Below are positions 19,647 to 30,918 of a DNA stretch of 64,000 bases, piece after piece (positions within the stretch are counted from its first letter, which is position 1; the number at the start of each line of letters is the position of its first letter). Source of the stretch: Pandoraea pnomenusa (GTDB taxonomy: Bacteria; Pseudomonadota; Gammaproteobacteria; Burkholderiales; Burkholderiaceae); the NCBI RefSeq assembly GCF_000767615.3, contig NZ_CP009553.3, positions 744,001-808,000 of the forward strand, given 5' to 3'. A program made the translations under genes and the position numbers. Under the pieces are notes generated by a model. The model was not told where the DNA came from and searched no databases. It saw nothing but the letters and a program-made list of their open reading frames with translations.

Positions 19647-21006
19647 CATGTTTGTGAAGCGTGCCTCGCTGCTGGCGAGCCTGTGTCTTGCCGCCGGGGT
19701 GGCGGTGGCGCAGCCCGCGCCGGTCGGCGCCAGGGCCGCGGGAGCGCCTGCGTCGTCCGTGCGTCCGGTGGATTCGATCGTTGCCGTGGTCAACGACAGC
19801 GTCATCACCCGCAAGGAGCTCGACACGCGCATCGAGGAGGCAAAGCACCAACTGACGCTCGCCAAGCGCCCGATTCCGGATGCCGACATGCTCCAGCGCC
19901 AGGTGCTAGAGCAGATGATCGTCACGCAGGTCCAGCTCCAGCGTGCCAAGGAAGACGGCATCGTCGTGAAGGACGCCGACGTCGAACAGGCATTGCAGCG
20001 CATTGCCGCCGACAATCGCCTGAGCGTCGACCAGTACAAGGCCCGTCTGTCGCAGGCCGGCGTGCCCTGGGATGCCTTCCGCAAGGAAGTGCGCGAGCAG
20101 ATCATCATGGCGCGCCTGCGAGACCGCGAAGTCGACAGCCAGATTCAGGTGAGCGATTCGGAAATCAACACGTTCCTCGCCGCGCAGCGCGGCGCGTCGG
20201 CCACGCCGTCGGAGCCGGAATACCGCCTGAGCGAGATCATCGTGAAGCTGCCGGAAGGTGCCACGCCCGACCAGGTGAGCGCCGCGCAGAAGAAGGCGAC
20301 AGAGGCGCTCGACAAGGCGAAGGCGGGCGGTGATTTCGCGGCCCTCGCCAAGGAATATTCGGACGCGTCGGACGCAGCGAACGGCGGCGACATGGGCTTT
20401 CGCATTCCCGAACGCATCCCCGACCTGTACCTCACGCAAATTCAGAAGCTTCAGCCGGGTACGGTCGTGCCGCAGGTGCTTCGCAGCAACAACGGCTTCC
20501 ACGTCATCAAGCTGGTCGAAACCCGCAAGCAGGGCGGCGAGCAGGGCATGACGGTGCCGCAGATCCACGCGCGTCACATCCTCATTCGTGTGGGCGACGG
20601 TGTGTCGGAAGCCCAGGCACGCCAGAAGCTGCTCGACATCAAGGCACAGATCGAGGCAGGCAAGGGCGACTTCGCCGACTTCGCGCGTCAGTACTCTGTG
20701 GACGGTTCGGCGTCGCAAGGCGGCGATCTGGGCTGGATTTCCCCGGGGGAAACCGTGCCCGCGTTCGAGCGTGCCATGTCCGAACTCAAGGACGGCCAGA
20801 TCAGCGATCCGGTGCGCTCCGAGTATGGCTATCACCTGATTCAGGTGCTGGGACATCGCGAGTCGCAGGTCTCCGGCGACCAGGAGCGCAACCTCGCCAT
20901 GCAGGAACTGCGCGGCCGCAAGGCGGAGCAGCAGTATCGCGACTGGCTGCAACAACTGCGCGACAGCGCCTACGTCGACTATCGTCTGAACAACGCGCAG
21001 CAGTAA
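19639..21006 (+). CDS. surA: periplasmic chaperone / peptidyl-prolyl isomerase SurA
   Basis: 455-residue periplasmic chaperone that escorts unfolded outer-membrane proteins, including LptD, to the BAM complex. The order is: signal peptide (to about residue 29), SurA_N chaperone domain with VVNDSVITRKELDTRI, parvulin domain 1 (EYRLSEIIVKLP... GGDMGF) and parvulin domain 2 (IHARHILIRVGDG... GGDLGWISPG), then a C-terminal helix. The start overlaps the lptD stop (ATGAATGA); a second ATG at 19648 is an equally good signal-peptide start. lptD-surA-pdxA-rsmA is the same operon order as in E. coli. Confidence 0.95.
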   Translation: MNDMFVKRASLLASLCLAAGVAVAQPAPVGARAAGAPASSVRPVDSIVAVVNDSVITRKELDTRIEEAKHQLTLAKRPIPDADMLQRQVLEQMIVTQVQLQRAKEDGIVVKDADVEQALQRIAADNRLSVDQYKARLSQAGVPWDAFRKEVREQIIMARLRDREVDSQIQVSDSEINTFLAAQRGASATPSEPEYRLSEIIVKLPEGATPDQVSAAQKKATEALDKAKAGGDFAALAKEYSDASDAANGGDMGFRIPERIPDLYLTQIQKLQPGTVVPQVLRSNNGFHVIKLVETRKQGGEQGMTVPQIHARHILIRVGDGVSEAQARQKLLDIKAQIEAGKGDFADFARQYSVDGSASQGGDLGWISPGETVPAFERAMSELKDGQISDPVRSEYGYHLIQVLGHRESQVSGDQERNLAMQELRGRKAEQQYRDWLQQLRDSAYVDYRLNNAQQ

Positions 21007-21048
21007 GCGCCGCGTGAGACGCATTCCGACACGACATTCTCTGCACGC

Positions 21049-22155
21049 ATGACTACCGACCGGCCCTTCGTCCTCGCCATCACCACCGGTGAACCGGCGG
21101 GCGTTGGGCCGGAGTTGACGGTGCAGGCGCTCGTCAAGTGCCTGGCGCCGGCGACCACCGGCGGCATCGGCGCCGCCGCGGCGCTTCCCGAAGTCGACGC
21201 CTCCCTCCGCCCGCTCTCCCGATGTCGATTTGCCGTGATCGGCGACGCCTCGCTGTTGGCCTCGCGTGCGCAGGCCGTGGGTCTCGGCGACGCCTGGCAG
21301 GCGTTGCTCGCGGGCGATCGGGTACGTGTCGTGCACCATCCGCTGGCCGTCGCCGCGCAGGCGGGGCAGCTCGATGCCGCCAACGGTCGCTACGTGCTGG
21401 CGCTGCTCGACGATGCCATCGACGGCGCACTGGCGGGCACGTACGATGCCATCGTCACCGCGCCACTCCAAAAGAGCACCATCAACGATTGCGGCGTGGC
21501 TTTCACCGGGCATACCGAGTATCTCGCCGAGCGCACCGGCACACCCCGTGTCGTGATGATGCTCGCGGGCGGGGGGCTGCGCGTGGCGCTTGCCACGACG
21601 CACCTGCCGCTGGCGCAGGTGCCCGGTGCCATCCGTCGCGGCGATCTGCTCGAAACGCTGGTGATCCTCAACGCGGATCTGATGCGGCATTTCGGCGTGG
21701 CGCGACCGCGCATTCTCGTCACCGGCCTCAATCCGCACGCGGGTGAGTCGGGCTATCTGGGCCGCGAGGAAATCGACGTCATCACGCCGGCGCTCGACGA
21801 TGCCCGCGCGGCCGGCATCGACGCCCGGGGGCCCTATCCGGCAGACACGCTGTTTCAGCCGAGACACCTCGAAGGCGCCGACGCCGTGCTGGCGATGTAT
21901 CACGACCAGGGCCTGCCGGTGCTCAAGTACGCGAGCTTTGGCGCGGGCGTGAACATCACCCTGGGGCTGCCGATCATCCGGACATCCGTCGACCACGGCA
22001 CGGCGCTCGACCTCGCGGGTACGGGCCGCGCCGAGAGCGGTAGTCTGCTCGAGGCCCTGCGCACCGCGGCGGCCATGGCGGGCAACGCCGCCGCACACGC
22101 AACATTGATCGCGGGCGTGGCCGGCGCACCGGACGCATCGCAACCGCGTTCATAA
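21049..22155 (+). CDS. pdxA: 4-hydroxythreonine-4-phosphate dehydrogenase
   Basis: NAD-dependent enzyme of pyridoxal-5-phosphate synthesis. Motifs: [11 protein letters not shown] at the N-terminus, metal His in [21 protein letters not shown], and [12 protein letters not shown] with another metal His. At 368 residues it is about 35-40 longer than E. coli PdxA. Much of the excess is an Ala/Gly/Pro-rich insert after residue 25 ([18 protein letters not shown]) and a longer C-terminus. It lies 42 bp after surA and 10 bp before rsmA. Confidence 0.94.
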   Translation: MTTDRPFVLAITTGEPAGVGPELTVQALVKCLAPATTGGIGAAAALPEVDASLRPLSRCRFAVIGDASLLASRAQAVGLGDAWQALLAGDRVRVVHHPLAVAAQAGQLDAANGRYVLALLDDAIDGALAGTYDAIVTAPLQKSTINDCGVAFTGHTEYLAERTGTPRVVMMLAGGGLRVALATTHLPLAQVPGAIRRGDLLETLVILNADLMRHFGVARPRILVTGLNPHAGESGYLGREEIDVITPALDDARAAGIDARGPYPADTLFQPRHLEGADAVLAMYHDQGLPVLKYASFGAGVNITLGLPIIRTSVDHGTALDLAGTGRAESGSLLEALRTAAAMAGNAAAHATLIAGVAGAPDASQPRS

Positions 22156-22165
22156 GGAATTTCAC

Positions 22166-22999
22166 ATGAGTAGCGCATCCAAGCGCACGGGCGTCCAACA
22201 GGGCCACGTGGCGCGCAAACGTTTCGGCCAGAACTTTCTCGTCGACATGGGCGTGATCGACGCGATCATCAGCGCCATTTCTCCGCGCACCGACGACCTG
22301 ATGGTGGAAATCGGGCCGGGGCTGGGTGCGCTGACGACGCCGCTGACCGAGTGGCTCGCGCATTTGCACGTGGTCGAACTCGACCGCGATCTGGTGGCGC
22401 GCCTGACGCGCAAGTTCGGCGATCGCGTGAGCGTGCATGCGGGCGATGCGCTGGACTTCGACTTCGGGTCGCTGGTGCCTGCCGATCGCCGCGACGAGGC
22501 CCCGCTGCGCATTGTCGGCAACCTGCCGTACAACATCTCCAGCCCGCTGCTCTTTCACCTCATGCGCTACGCGGCCCAGGTGCGCGATCAGCACTTCATG
22601 CTGCAGAACGAGGTCGTGGAGCGCATGGTGGCCCCGGCGGGGTCGAGCAACTACAGCCGTCTGTCCGTCATGCTCCAGTACCGCTACTGGATGGACAAGG
22701 TGCTCGACGTGCCGCCGCAGGCGTTCAATCCGCCGCCGAAGGTCGACTCGGCCGTGGTGCGCATGATCCCGCGCGCGGTGGCCGATCTGCCGGAGGTCGA
22801 TCTGGACGTGTTCGAAGCGGTCGTCGCTCAGGCGTTCTCGCAACGGCGCAAGATGCTGCGCAACACGCTGCACAGCTACCGTGACCGCGTCGACTTCGAG
22901 GCGATCGGCTTCGATCTCACGCGTCGCGCGGAAGATGTGCCGGTCGACGAATACGTTGCCCTGGCGCGCGCGATCAGCGCCGGCGGTTCACGAGGCTGA
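22166..22999 (+). CDS. rsmA: 16S rRNA dimethyladenosine transferase (KsgA)
   Basis: 277-residue methyltransferase that dimethylates two adjacent adenosines in helix 45 of 16S rRNA. Signature segments are FGQNFLVD, the SAM-binding [10 protein letters not shown] and the catalytic [11 protein letters not shown] (motif IV). Its loss normally gives kasugamycin resistance. It is the last gene of the lptD operon. The final 26 bp overlap the 3' end of the convergent transporter gene. Confidence 0.95.
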   Translation: MSSASKRTGVQQGHVARKRFGQNFLVDMGVIDAIISAISPRTDDLMVEIGPGLGALTTPLTEWLAHLHVVELDRDLVARLTRKFGDRVSVHAGDALDFDFGSLVPADRRDEAPLRIVGNLPYNISSPLLFHLMRYAAQVRDQHFMLQNEVVERMVAPAGSSNYSRLSVMLQYRYWMDKVLDVPPQAFNPPPKVDSAVVRMIPRAVADLPEVDLDVFEAVVAQAFSQRRKMLRNTLHSYRDRVDFEAIGFDLTRRAEDVPVDEYVALARAISAGGSRG

Positions 23000-23864
23000 T
23001 GCCCGCGAACACGAGCGCCACCGCGCCCGCAAAGCGCCAGCCGACCGATTCGCCCAGAATCAGCACGCCGAACGTCACGCCGAACAGCGGACTCAGGAAC
23101 GAGAACGACGCGAGGCGGGCGGCGCTGTAGCGGGTCAGCATCCAGAACCAGATCAGATAGCTCGCGAACGCCACGCCCACGGATTGGTAAACGAGGCCGA
23201 TCCATGCCGTGGCCGTCATCGCGCCGACGTGCGCGTGCCCCGTAAGCAGCGCCAGCGGGCACAGCAATACCGCCGACACCGCCAACTGATACAGCAGCGT
23301 CTTGGCCGGCGCGGCCGTCGCCAGACGCGAGGCGCGAACGATCACGGTCGTCATTCCCCAGAAAAATCCCGCGAGAATGCCGAGCAGGTCGCCCGGCCAC
23401 GTCGTGGAGAGGTTGGCGCTGCTGCCGTCGGAAAACGCCACGACGATGCCGCAGAAGGCAACGGCCATGCCGAGCCATTGCAGCGGCCGAAGCCGCTCGC
23501 TCGGCACGGCCCAGTGCAGACCGATGGCGGTGAAGCACGGCGCCGAGTAGAGGAAGACCGCCATGCGCGAGGCCGTGGTGTACGTCAGTCCGACGAAGAT
23601 GCAGTAGAACTCGACCGAGAACAACAGCCCGGTGAGAAGGCCGGCCGGCAACGTACCGTCGCCCGTGATCAGCTTCTGGCGGCGCCACAGCATCCACGCC
23701 CCCACGAGAATGGAGGCGATGAGCGAGCGCAGGCCCGCCTGAAGTACCGCCGGCACGGCCGGGATCGCGAGCTTGACGGCGACCTGCTGGCCACCCCAGA
23801 CCATGCACAGGCCCAGCATGATGGCGAGCGCGCCGGCGTCGATCGGGCGAGGTGTGGTTTTCAT
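22974..23864 (-). CDS. DMT superfamily (EamA) transporter
   Basis: 296-residue inner-membrane protein with about ten hydrophobic segments in two EamA repeats (repeat 1 about residues 10-140, repeat 2 about 155-290, ending in [14 protein letters not shown]). Family members export metabolites or amino acids; the substrate is unknown. ATG 23864 is chosen, since the upstream open frame is Cys/Arg-rich and not membrane-like. It is convergent with rsmA and overlaps it tail to tail by 26 bp, so the two transcripts are complementary at their ends. Confidence 0.85.
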   Translation of the reverse strand: MKTTPRPIDAGALAIMLGLCMVWGGQQVAVKLAIPAVPAVLQAGLRSLIASILVGAWMLWRRQKLITGDGTLPAGLLTGLLFSVEFYCIFVGLTYTTASRMAVFLYSAPCFTAIGLHWAVPSERLRPLQWLGMAVAFCGIVVAFSDGSSANLSTTWPGDLLGILAGFFWGMTTVIVRASRLATAAPAKTLLYQLAVSAVLLCPLALLTGHAHVGAMTATAWIGLVYQSVGVAFASYLIWFWMLTRYSAARLASFSFLSPLFGVTFGVLILGESVGWRFAGAVALVFAGISLVNRRR

Positions 23865-24163
23865 AAAATTGGTTCGGATGACGATGCATCGTGGACATCG
23901 GCCCACGACGCGCATTGGCGCCTATTGTCCCCGATCCTGACACGTCGGGCGGGATTCCGGTGCGGGCAGCGTGGGTAATGTGACGGACATTGTTGCGTCA
24001 TGCGGCACAATGTGTCCCCGTTTCGCGGGTTTATTGCGTGCATGCGCGCCGATACAATGCTCCGCGCGGGGGCTTCGTCTCCGCACTTCACCGCGACGAC
24101 ACGCCCCGGCACGCCGGTCAACGTGGGCGATTCGCATTCGCTTCGAACACCGCAGTATTCCGT

Positions 24164-24589
24164 ATGTACAAGAAAGGCTCCGCCGTCGAATTGCAGTTTT
24201 CCCCGTCGCGACTCAACGATGGGGCGGGCGATCCCTACTGGGTCGATCTCACCCGGGAGGAAGCGCAGGCGTTGCTCGCCGCGCTGCAAACCCACCTCGA
24301 TCGACCGCGGCAAGACGCCTCGGGCACCGAGTCGCCGTTGGTTTTCACGCTGCCCGACCCGGCGGGGGAGCACGCCCGCCCGCCCGCGAGCACGCCTGCG
24401 CCCGCGGCGCCGGCGCCGATGGCGTCACGCCAGTGGGTGTGTGTGATTTGCGGATGGATCTACGACGAGGCCGTCGGTTATCCGGAAGATGGCATTGCGC
24501 CGGGAACGCCTTGGGAAGACGTGCCGCAGGACTGGCGATGCCCGTTGTGCGACGTGGGCAAGGAAGACTTCGCGATGGTCGAGTTCTGA
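24164..24589 (+). CDS. rubredoxin with N-terminal extension
   Basis: 141 residues. The last 50 or so are a standard rubredoxin with the iron ligands Cys93, Cys96, Cys126 and Cys129 ([10 protein letters not shown] ... [11 protein letters not shown]), an electron carrier. Residues 1-60 form a separate acidic segment starting [15 protein letters not shown], and residues 66-88 are an Ala/Pro-rich linker. Plain rubredoxins are about 55 residues, so this is an appended small domain. ATG 24164 is chosen because the sequence upstream in frame is not protein-like. No alkane hydroxylase or reductase is beside it. Confidence 0.85.
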   Translation: MYKKGSAVELQFSPSRLNDGAGDPYWVDLTREEAQALLAALQTHLDRPRQDASGTESPLVFTLPDPAGEHARPPASTPAPAAPAPMASRQWVCVICGWIYDEAVGYPEDGIAPGTPWEDVPQDWRCPLCDVGKEDFAMVEF

Positions 24590-24608
24590 GGGCCGTGGCC
24601 CCCGGAAC

Positions 24609-24628
24609 GGCCCGGCCCTTGCCGGGCC
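24609..24628. terminator. GC-rich hairpin between rubredoxin and gloA
   Basis: Perfect 8-bp inverted repeat GGCCCGGC / GCCGGGCC with a CCTT loop, in the 49-bp gap between two convergent genes. It has no U-tract on either strand, so termination may be partial or Rho-assisted. Confidence 0.5.
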
Positions 24629-24638
24629 GGGTGATGTC

Positions 24639-25040
24639 TTACAGATCGCCTTTCGACGAGTGCTTCTGGATCAATTCGATCTTGTAGCCGTCCGGATCTT
24701 CCACGAAGGCGATCACCGTTGTGCCGCCCTTGACGGGGCCGGCCTCGCGCGTGACCTTGCCGCCCGCGGCGCGGATCGTGTCGCAAGCCTGATAGGCGTC
24801 GTCCACTTCGACGGCCAGATGCCCGAAGGCCGTGCCCATCTCGTACTTGTCCACGCCCCAGTTGTAGGTCAGCTCGAGCACGGTATTGCCCGACTCGGCG
24901 CCATAACCGACGAACGCCAGCGTGTACTTGTATTCGGGGTTCTCGCTCTGACGCAGCAGTTGCATGCCGAGCACGCGCGTGTAGAAGTCGATCGAGCGCT
25001 GCAGGTCGCCGACGCGCAGCATGGTATGGAGCATTCGCAT
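24639..25040 (-). CDS. gloA: lactoylglutathione lyase (glyoxalase I)
   Basis: 133-residue metalloenzyme that converts the methylglyoxal-glutathione hemithioacetal to S-lactoylglutathione. All four metal ligands known from E. coli GloA are at the same positions: His5, Glu56, His74 and Glu122. Length is normal. It is the last gene of a long minus-strand run that begins at miaB, separated from the peptidase gene by 153 bp, so it may have its own promoter. Confidence 0.95.
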   Translation of the reverse strand: MRMLHTMLRVGDLQRSIDFYTRVLGMQLLRQSENPEYKYTLAFVGYGAESGNTVLELTYNWGVDKYEMGTAFGHLAVEVDDAYQACDTIRAAGGKVTREAGPVKGGTTVIAFVEDPDGYKIELIQKHSSKGDL

Positions 25041-25193
25041 GGTGTTTTCAGTGTGGGGACAACGAAAACCCGATTGTACCCGCGCTCACGGAAATGAGCA
25101 GGGTTCATGCTGCGTTGAGCCATTCTGACGGCCAGGCTATCCCAGCCATCCTGGTGACCCGGGGTATCCCGGTGATCCGGTGCGTCCCGCCGG

Positions 25194-26120
25194 TCAGAAT
25201 TCGGGCAGCCACTCCGGGGCGTGCGATTTGAGCGTGTCGCGCGCGGCCTCGAATTCCGGGAAGATCGACGCCACGGCTTGCCAGAAGCGCGGGCCATGGT
25301 TCATTTCCTTCAGGTGCGCGAGTTCGTGCGCGACCACGTAGTCGATCACGCCGAGCGGGAAGTGGATCAGGCGCCAGTTCAGGCGAATGCGTCCGTCGGC
25401 GCTGCAACTGCCCCAACGCGTTGCGGCAGACGACAGGCCCAGTGCCGAGTGCCGCACACCCAGGCGCTCGCCATAGACTTCCAGGCGCGTGGTGAAGAGC
25501 TTGCGGGCTTCCTGCTGCAACCAGCCCTGCACGCGATCGCGCATCTGTTCGGCGGCGGCCTGGGGGGGCAGGTCGAGCCACAGGGTATGCGTGTGGATGT
25601 CGTACTGCGCGATACCGGCGCCTGCGCTCAGGCGCACTGTCAGCGTATGGCCGAGATACGGCAGCGTGGCGCCGTCGATCCAGTTCACACGCGGGATCAC
25701 GCGGCGCGCCGCGCGTTCACGAAACTCGGCGATCTTGCTGAAGATCCAGCGTTTCTTCTCGACGATGGCGGCTTCCACGTCGGCGAGCGTGACCCATCGC
25801 GGCGCGGTCACCGCCAGTCCCGATTCGTCGATCATGAAGCCGATGGTGCGCCGCGACGAGCGTTTGAACCGATAGTAGAGCGCGTGACCGTCGAGCACGA
25901 TCACGCGCTCGCCGTTGGCCGGTGTGCGGCGCGGCATCGTGGGTTGCAGGCCGTCGGTGTCGGTGGTGGCCTGATTCAGGGCTGCAGAGGCGCCCGGCAC
26001 ATCCGTGGCAACGCCGGTGACTTCCGCGGCGGGGCTGCCGAAAAGGTCGAGTTCCATCTGGGGAGCAGGCGTCTCATGCCGGGAGCGGATATCGCGGGTG
26101 GCGGGTTGGACTTTCGACAT
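25194..26120 (-). CDS. YgjP-like zinc metallopeptidase (M48/DUF45 type)
   Basis: 308-residue protein. The C-terminal two thirds are the YgjP/WLM-type metallopeptidase domain with the zinc motif HELAHLKEMNH (His265, Glu266, His269, third ligand His275), preceded by the typical RWGSCS. The N-terminal 75 residues are low-complexity; ATG 26057 (MELDLFGSP) is an alternative start. E. coli YgjP is an uncharacterised relative, so the substrate is unknown. It lies 21 bp after plsC and is probably cotranscribed. Confidence 0.85.
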   Translation of the reverse strand: MSKVQPATRDIRSRHETPAPQMELDLFGSPAAEVTGVATDVPGASAALNQATTDTDGLQPTMPRRTPANGERVIVLDGHALYYRFKRSSRRTIGFMIDESGLAVTAPRWVTLADVEAAIVEKKRWIFSKIAEFRERAARRVIPRVNWIDGATLPYLGHTLTVRLSAGAGIAQYDIHTHTLWLDLPPQAAAEQMRDRVQGWLQQEARKLFTTRLEVYGERLGVRHSALGLSSAATRWGSCSADGRIRLNWRLIHFPLGVIDYVVAHELAHLKEMNHGPRFWQAVASIFPEFEAARDTLKSHAPEWLPEF

Positions 26121-26141
26121 GAGACGGTCTCGGCGTATGGT

Positions 26142-26912
26142 TCAGGCCCGAGGCGTGGCGTCGGGCGTGGCGCTTGCCTTCGGCCTCGACGTGTAGGCCG
26201 CCGGGTCGATGCGCACCATTTCCCGCTCGATCCATTCGGCCACGTCGGCGTTGACGGCCTCGGCCGTGCGTCCCGCCGTCTCGATCACGGGGCCGATCGA
26301 GACGACCACTTCCCCGGGGTATTTCACAAACGAATTGCGCGGCCACACGCGTCCGGCGTTGTGCGCGACCGGCACCACCGGCGTGCCCGTCGTTGCCGCC
26401 AGCCGGGCGCCGCCGGACTTGTACTTGTTGCGCGAACCGGTCCGGGTGCGCGTACCTTCCGGGAACATGATGATCCATGCGCCCTCGGCCAGGCGTTCAC
26501 GGCCCTGTGCCACGACCGACTGGAACGCGTCGGTGCCTTTGCTGCGATTGATGTGGATCATGCTCAGCAGACCCAGCGCCCAACCGAAGAACGGCACGTA
26601 CAGCAACTCGCGCTTGAACACGTAACACAAAGGCTTCGGCATGAGGGCGGGCAGCGCGACCGTCTCCCACGCGGACTGATGCTTCGACAGGACGATCGCC
26701 GGCGTGTCGGGCAGATTCTCCCGTCCGATGACCCGGTAGCGAATGCCGCACAGCTTGTCGGCCACGCGAATCACGACGCGGCACCAGCCCACCGCGAACC
26801 AGTAGCGTTGCTCGCGCTTGAGGAACGGGAACGACACGATGCACGCGATGGCGTACGGGACCGTCCAGACGATCTGGAAGAGGAAAAAGAGAATCGAACG
26901 AAATTGCAGCAT
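26142..26912 (-). CDS. plsC: 1-acyl-sn-glycerol-3-phosphate acyltransferase
   Basis: 256-residue membrane-associated enzyme that makes phosphatidic acid. It has an N-terminal hydrophobic segment (about residues 5-28), acyltransferase motif I as KHQSAWETVALP and motif III as FPEGTRTR. Motif I reads H-x4-E instead of the textbook H-x4-D; I believe this variant is common in betaproteobacterial PlsC, but that is from memory. ATG 26912 is preferred over the longer open frame. It lies between gmhB and the YgjP-like gene. Confidence 0.9.
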   Translation of the reverse strand: MLQFRSILFFLFQIVWTVPYAIACIVSFPFLKREQRYWFAVGWCRVVIRVADKLCGIRYRVIGRENLPDTPAIVLSKHQSAWETVALPALMPKPLCYVFKRELLYVPFFGWALGLLSMIHINRSKGTDAFQSVVAQGRERLAEGAWIIMFPEGTRTRTGSRNKYKSGGARLAATTGTPVVPVAHNAGRVWPRNSFVKYPGEVVVSIGPVIETAGRTAEAVNADVAEWIEREMVRIDPAAYTSRPKASATPDATPRA

Positions 26913-27011
26913 CGGGTCTTGGTGAAATGAGGGTGGCCGGAGCGATTGTCCTACAGGCATCGACGCGCGTCGCGCTGCGTGCATCGGAATGCACGGCGGG
27001 GCGGATGTCGC

Positions 27012-27629
27012 TCACGCATGTCGGCCGTCCTCGTCGGCGAGCAGGTCGTTGACGAACGCCTGCAGGCTGTCGTGGACCCGCGTGCCGTCGGGCAGGTCGC
27101 CGGCCGCGAGTGTCTTCCGACCCTTGCCGGTGAGTACCAGATGCGGGTGCGCGCCTACGGCGACTGCCGCCTGAAGATCGCGCAGCGAGTCGCCCACGGC
27201 CGGCACGCCGGTCAGGTCGATTTCGTAGCGCCGCGCGATTTCCTGAAACAGGCCGGGCTTCGGCTTGCGGCAGTCGCAGCCGTCGGCCGCCGTGTGCGGG
27301 CAGAAGAAAACCGCATCGACGCGCCCGCCGACGGCCGCGGCCAGCTTCGACAGCTTCGCGTGCATGGCACCGAGCGTGGCCATGTCGAACAGCCCGCGCC
27401 CCACACCCGATTGATTGGTCGCCACGACGACGCGATACCCGGCCTGATTCAGGCGGCCAATGGCCTCCAGGCTACCGGGCAGCGGCACCCACTCGTCCGT
27501 CGACTTGATGAACTGGTCCGAGTCGGCGTTGATCACGCCGTCCCGATCCAGAATCACCAGCTTGCGGGCGGCGGGGCCGGGCGCGCGGTCCTTGCGCGAA
27601 TCCAGGGGGGACGTGAGGGACTTGGGCAA
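27012..27629 (-). CDS. gmhB: D-glycero-beta-D-manno-heptose 1,7-bisphosphate 7-phosphatase
   Basis: 205-residue HAD-family phosphatase of ADP-heptose (LPS inner core) synthesis. The catalytic DRDGV (residues 28-32) follows a 22-residue extension, TNQSGVGRG is HAD motif II, and the zinc loop CPHTAADGCDC with KPKPGL is specific to GmhB. The start is a TTG at 27629 supported by AAAGGTG seven bases upstream. The gene sits between glyS and plsC. Confidence 0.92.
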   Translation of the reverse strand: MPKSLTSPLDSRKDRAPGPAARKLVILDRDGVINADSDQFIKSTDEWVPLPGSLEAIGRLNQAGYRVVVATNQSGVGRGLFDMATLGAMHAKLSKLAAAVGGRVDAVFFCPHTAADGCDCRKPKPGLFQEIARRYEIDLTGVPAVGDSLRDLQAAVAVGAHPHLVLTGKGRKTLAAGDLPDGTRVHDSLQAFVNDLLADEDGRHA

Positions 27630-27658
27630 CTCAGTTCACCTTTCTCGGAACACCGCCG

Positions 27659-29766
27659 TCAGGCGGCGAGCTTGGACAGATCGGCCACGCGGTTCATCTG
27701 CACGTGCAAGCGCGTGAGCAGCGCGAGGCGGTTGTTGCGCAGTGCTTCGTCGTCGGCCATCACCATCACGTCGTTGAAGAAGGCGTCGACCGCATCGCGC
27801 AGCTGCGCCAGGGCCGAGAGCGCCTGCGCGTATTCGCGCGCCTCGAACTTGTGCTGCACCACCGGGGCCACCTGGTCGAGTTCGGCGGCCAGCGCCTTCT
27901 CGGCAGGCTCCATCAGCAGTTCGGCGCGCACCACGCTGTCCGCGGGCGCCGAGGTCTTCTTCAGGATGTTGCCGATACGCTTGTTGGCGGCGGCCAGCGC
28001 TTCGGCCTGCGGCAACGCCGAGAACGCGCGCACGGCTTCCAGGCGCTCGATCAGGTCGCCCAGATATTTCGGCTGATCGGCCAGCACGGCTTCGATCTCA
28101 TTCGCGGCGAAGCCGCGCTCGCGCAGGTAGCCGCGCAGGCGATCGAGCACGAACAGGTAGACGTCGTTCAGGTAGGCGCTGTCGGCCACGCCCGAGGTGA
28201 AGCCGTCGTAGGCCGCGCGCAGCAGGTCGGGCAGCATGACCGGCAGGCGCTTCTCGATGAGCATGCGCACGATGCCCAGCGCGTGGCGGCGCAGTGCGAA
28301 CGGGTCCTTCTCGCCGGTCGGCTGCAGACCGATGCCCCAGATGCCCACGAGCGTCTCGACCTTGTCGGCCAGCGCGACCGCCGTGCCGGTGGGGCTCGCG
28401 GGCAGGGCGTCGCCCGCGAAGCGCGGCTGATAGTGCTCCGAGCAGGCGAGGGCGACGTCGTTGGCCTCGTTGTCGTGGCGGGCGTAATACGTGCCCATCG
28501 TGCCTTGGAGTTCCGGGAATTCGCCGACCATGTCGGTCAGCAGGTCGGCCTTGGCGAGCAGGGCGCCGCGCTCGGCGAGCGCCACGTCCGCGCCAGTCAT
28601 CTTCGCGATGGCGCCGGCGAGTTTCACCAGACGCTGCGTGCGCTCGAGTTGCGAACCCAGTTTGTTGTGGTAGACCACGTTCGCGAGCAGCGGCACGCGA
28701 TCGGCAAGCGCTTTCTTCTTGTCCTGCTCGAAGAAGAACTTCGCGTCGGCCAGACGCGGGCGCACCACACGCTCGTTACCCGTCACGATTTGCTCCGGCT
28801 TGCCGGTCTCGATGTTGGAGACGATCAGGAAGCGGTTCGTGAGGCGCCCGCCCTCGGCGAGCGGCTTGTCGGTCAGCGCGAAATACTTCTGGTTGGTCTG
28901 CATCGTGAGAATCAGACATTCCTGCGGCACCGACAGGAATTCCTTCTCGAAGTGGCAGGCGTAGATCGCGGGCCATTCCACGAGCGCGGTCACTTCGTCG
29001 AGCAGCGAATCGGGCATCACGACATGGTCGTCGCCGGCGGCGGCGAGCAGTCGCGCGCGAATCGCCTCGCGGCGGCCGGTGAAGCTGGCCAGCACCTTGC
29101 CTTCGGTCTCGAGCGTGGCGGCGTAGGCGTCGGCATTGGCGACAGTGACTTCCCCCTTCGAGAGGAAACGGTGACCCAGCGTCTTGTTGCACGACGCCAG
29201 GCCGATTGCCGTGGCGGGCACCAGCGTGTCGCCGTGCAGTGCGATCAGGCCGTGCACCGGGCGCACGAACTGCACCGTCTCGCCGTCCGGGCGCTGATAG
29301 CTCATGACCTTCGGAATCGGCAGCTTGCCGAGCGTCTCGTCGAGCGAGGCCTGCAATGCGTCGGCGAGTTGCGCGCCTGCGGCGGTGTAGGTGTGGAAGA
29401 AGGCTTCGGCCTTGCCGTCCATCGCGCGTTCGAGGCTGGCGACCGGCAGGTCGGCGAAGCCCATGGCGGCGAGCTTCTTGGCCAACGGGGGCGTGGGGTT
29501 GCCGTTCGCGTCGAGCGCGACGGACACCGGCAGCACCTTCGCACGGATGGTGGCGTCAGGCGCGCGCTCGAGCACGTGCGAGATCGTGACCGCCAGTCGG
29601 CGCGGTGTGGCATACGGCGTGACGACGCTCGCGTCGGTGGTCAGGCCGCGCGTGCGCAGGCCGTTGGCAATGCCGTCGGCGAACGCGTCGCCCAGACGCG
29701 CCAGTGCCTTCGGCGGCAATTCTTCGGTCAGCAGTTCGACCAGCAGGGTGCGTTGTGCGGTGCTCA

Positions 29767-29767
<1 letters not shown>
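27659..29767 (-). CDS. glyS: glycyl-tRNA synthetase beta subunit
   Basis: 702-residue beta subunit of the bacterial alpha2beta2 glycyl-tRNA synthetase, needed for tRNA(Gly) binding. It begins with the conserved [15 protein letters not shown] and carries the HD-type and C-terminal anticodon-binding (DALR-like) regions (final 100 residues). The start is ATG 29767, overlapping the glyQ stop; a further ATG directly upstream (29770) is possible. The frame is open back through glyQ, which is a codon-usage artefact. Translationally coupled to glyQ. Confidence 0.95.
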
Positions 29768-30705
<938 letters not shown>

Positions 30706-30918
30706 GATGAATTCGCGCGGACGAACAGGAAAAAATGCGGATTTTGCGCAGTCTCTCGGCCCGGCCGCGAGCGCGCCCGAAAGACTAAAACATTGAATTT
30801 TAGCGGGAATTCGACCCGAATGGGGCGCCGATGGCCAACGGTGGTGGCATGGGGGGATTTTCGCGTCCCCCCGCGCGTCACGTTCCTGCCGACGAGGTGC
30901 CGGCGCGGGTCTGGCCGA

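Noticed and set aside
19906..22143. 745-codon minus-strand frame opposite surA and pdxA
   Set aside because: Same GC-skew artefact; both plus-strand genes are unambiguous.
25104..25200. Imperfect long inverted repeat TTCTGACGGC...GCCGGTCAGAA before gloA
   Set aside because: Arms are about 60 bp apart with an unpaired base, and one overlaps the end of the peptidase gene; not a convincing terminator or element.
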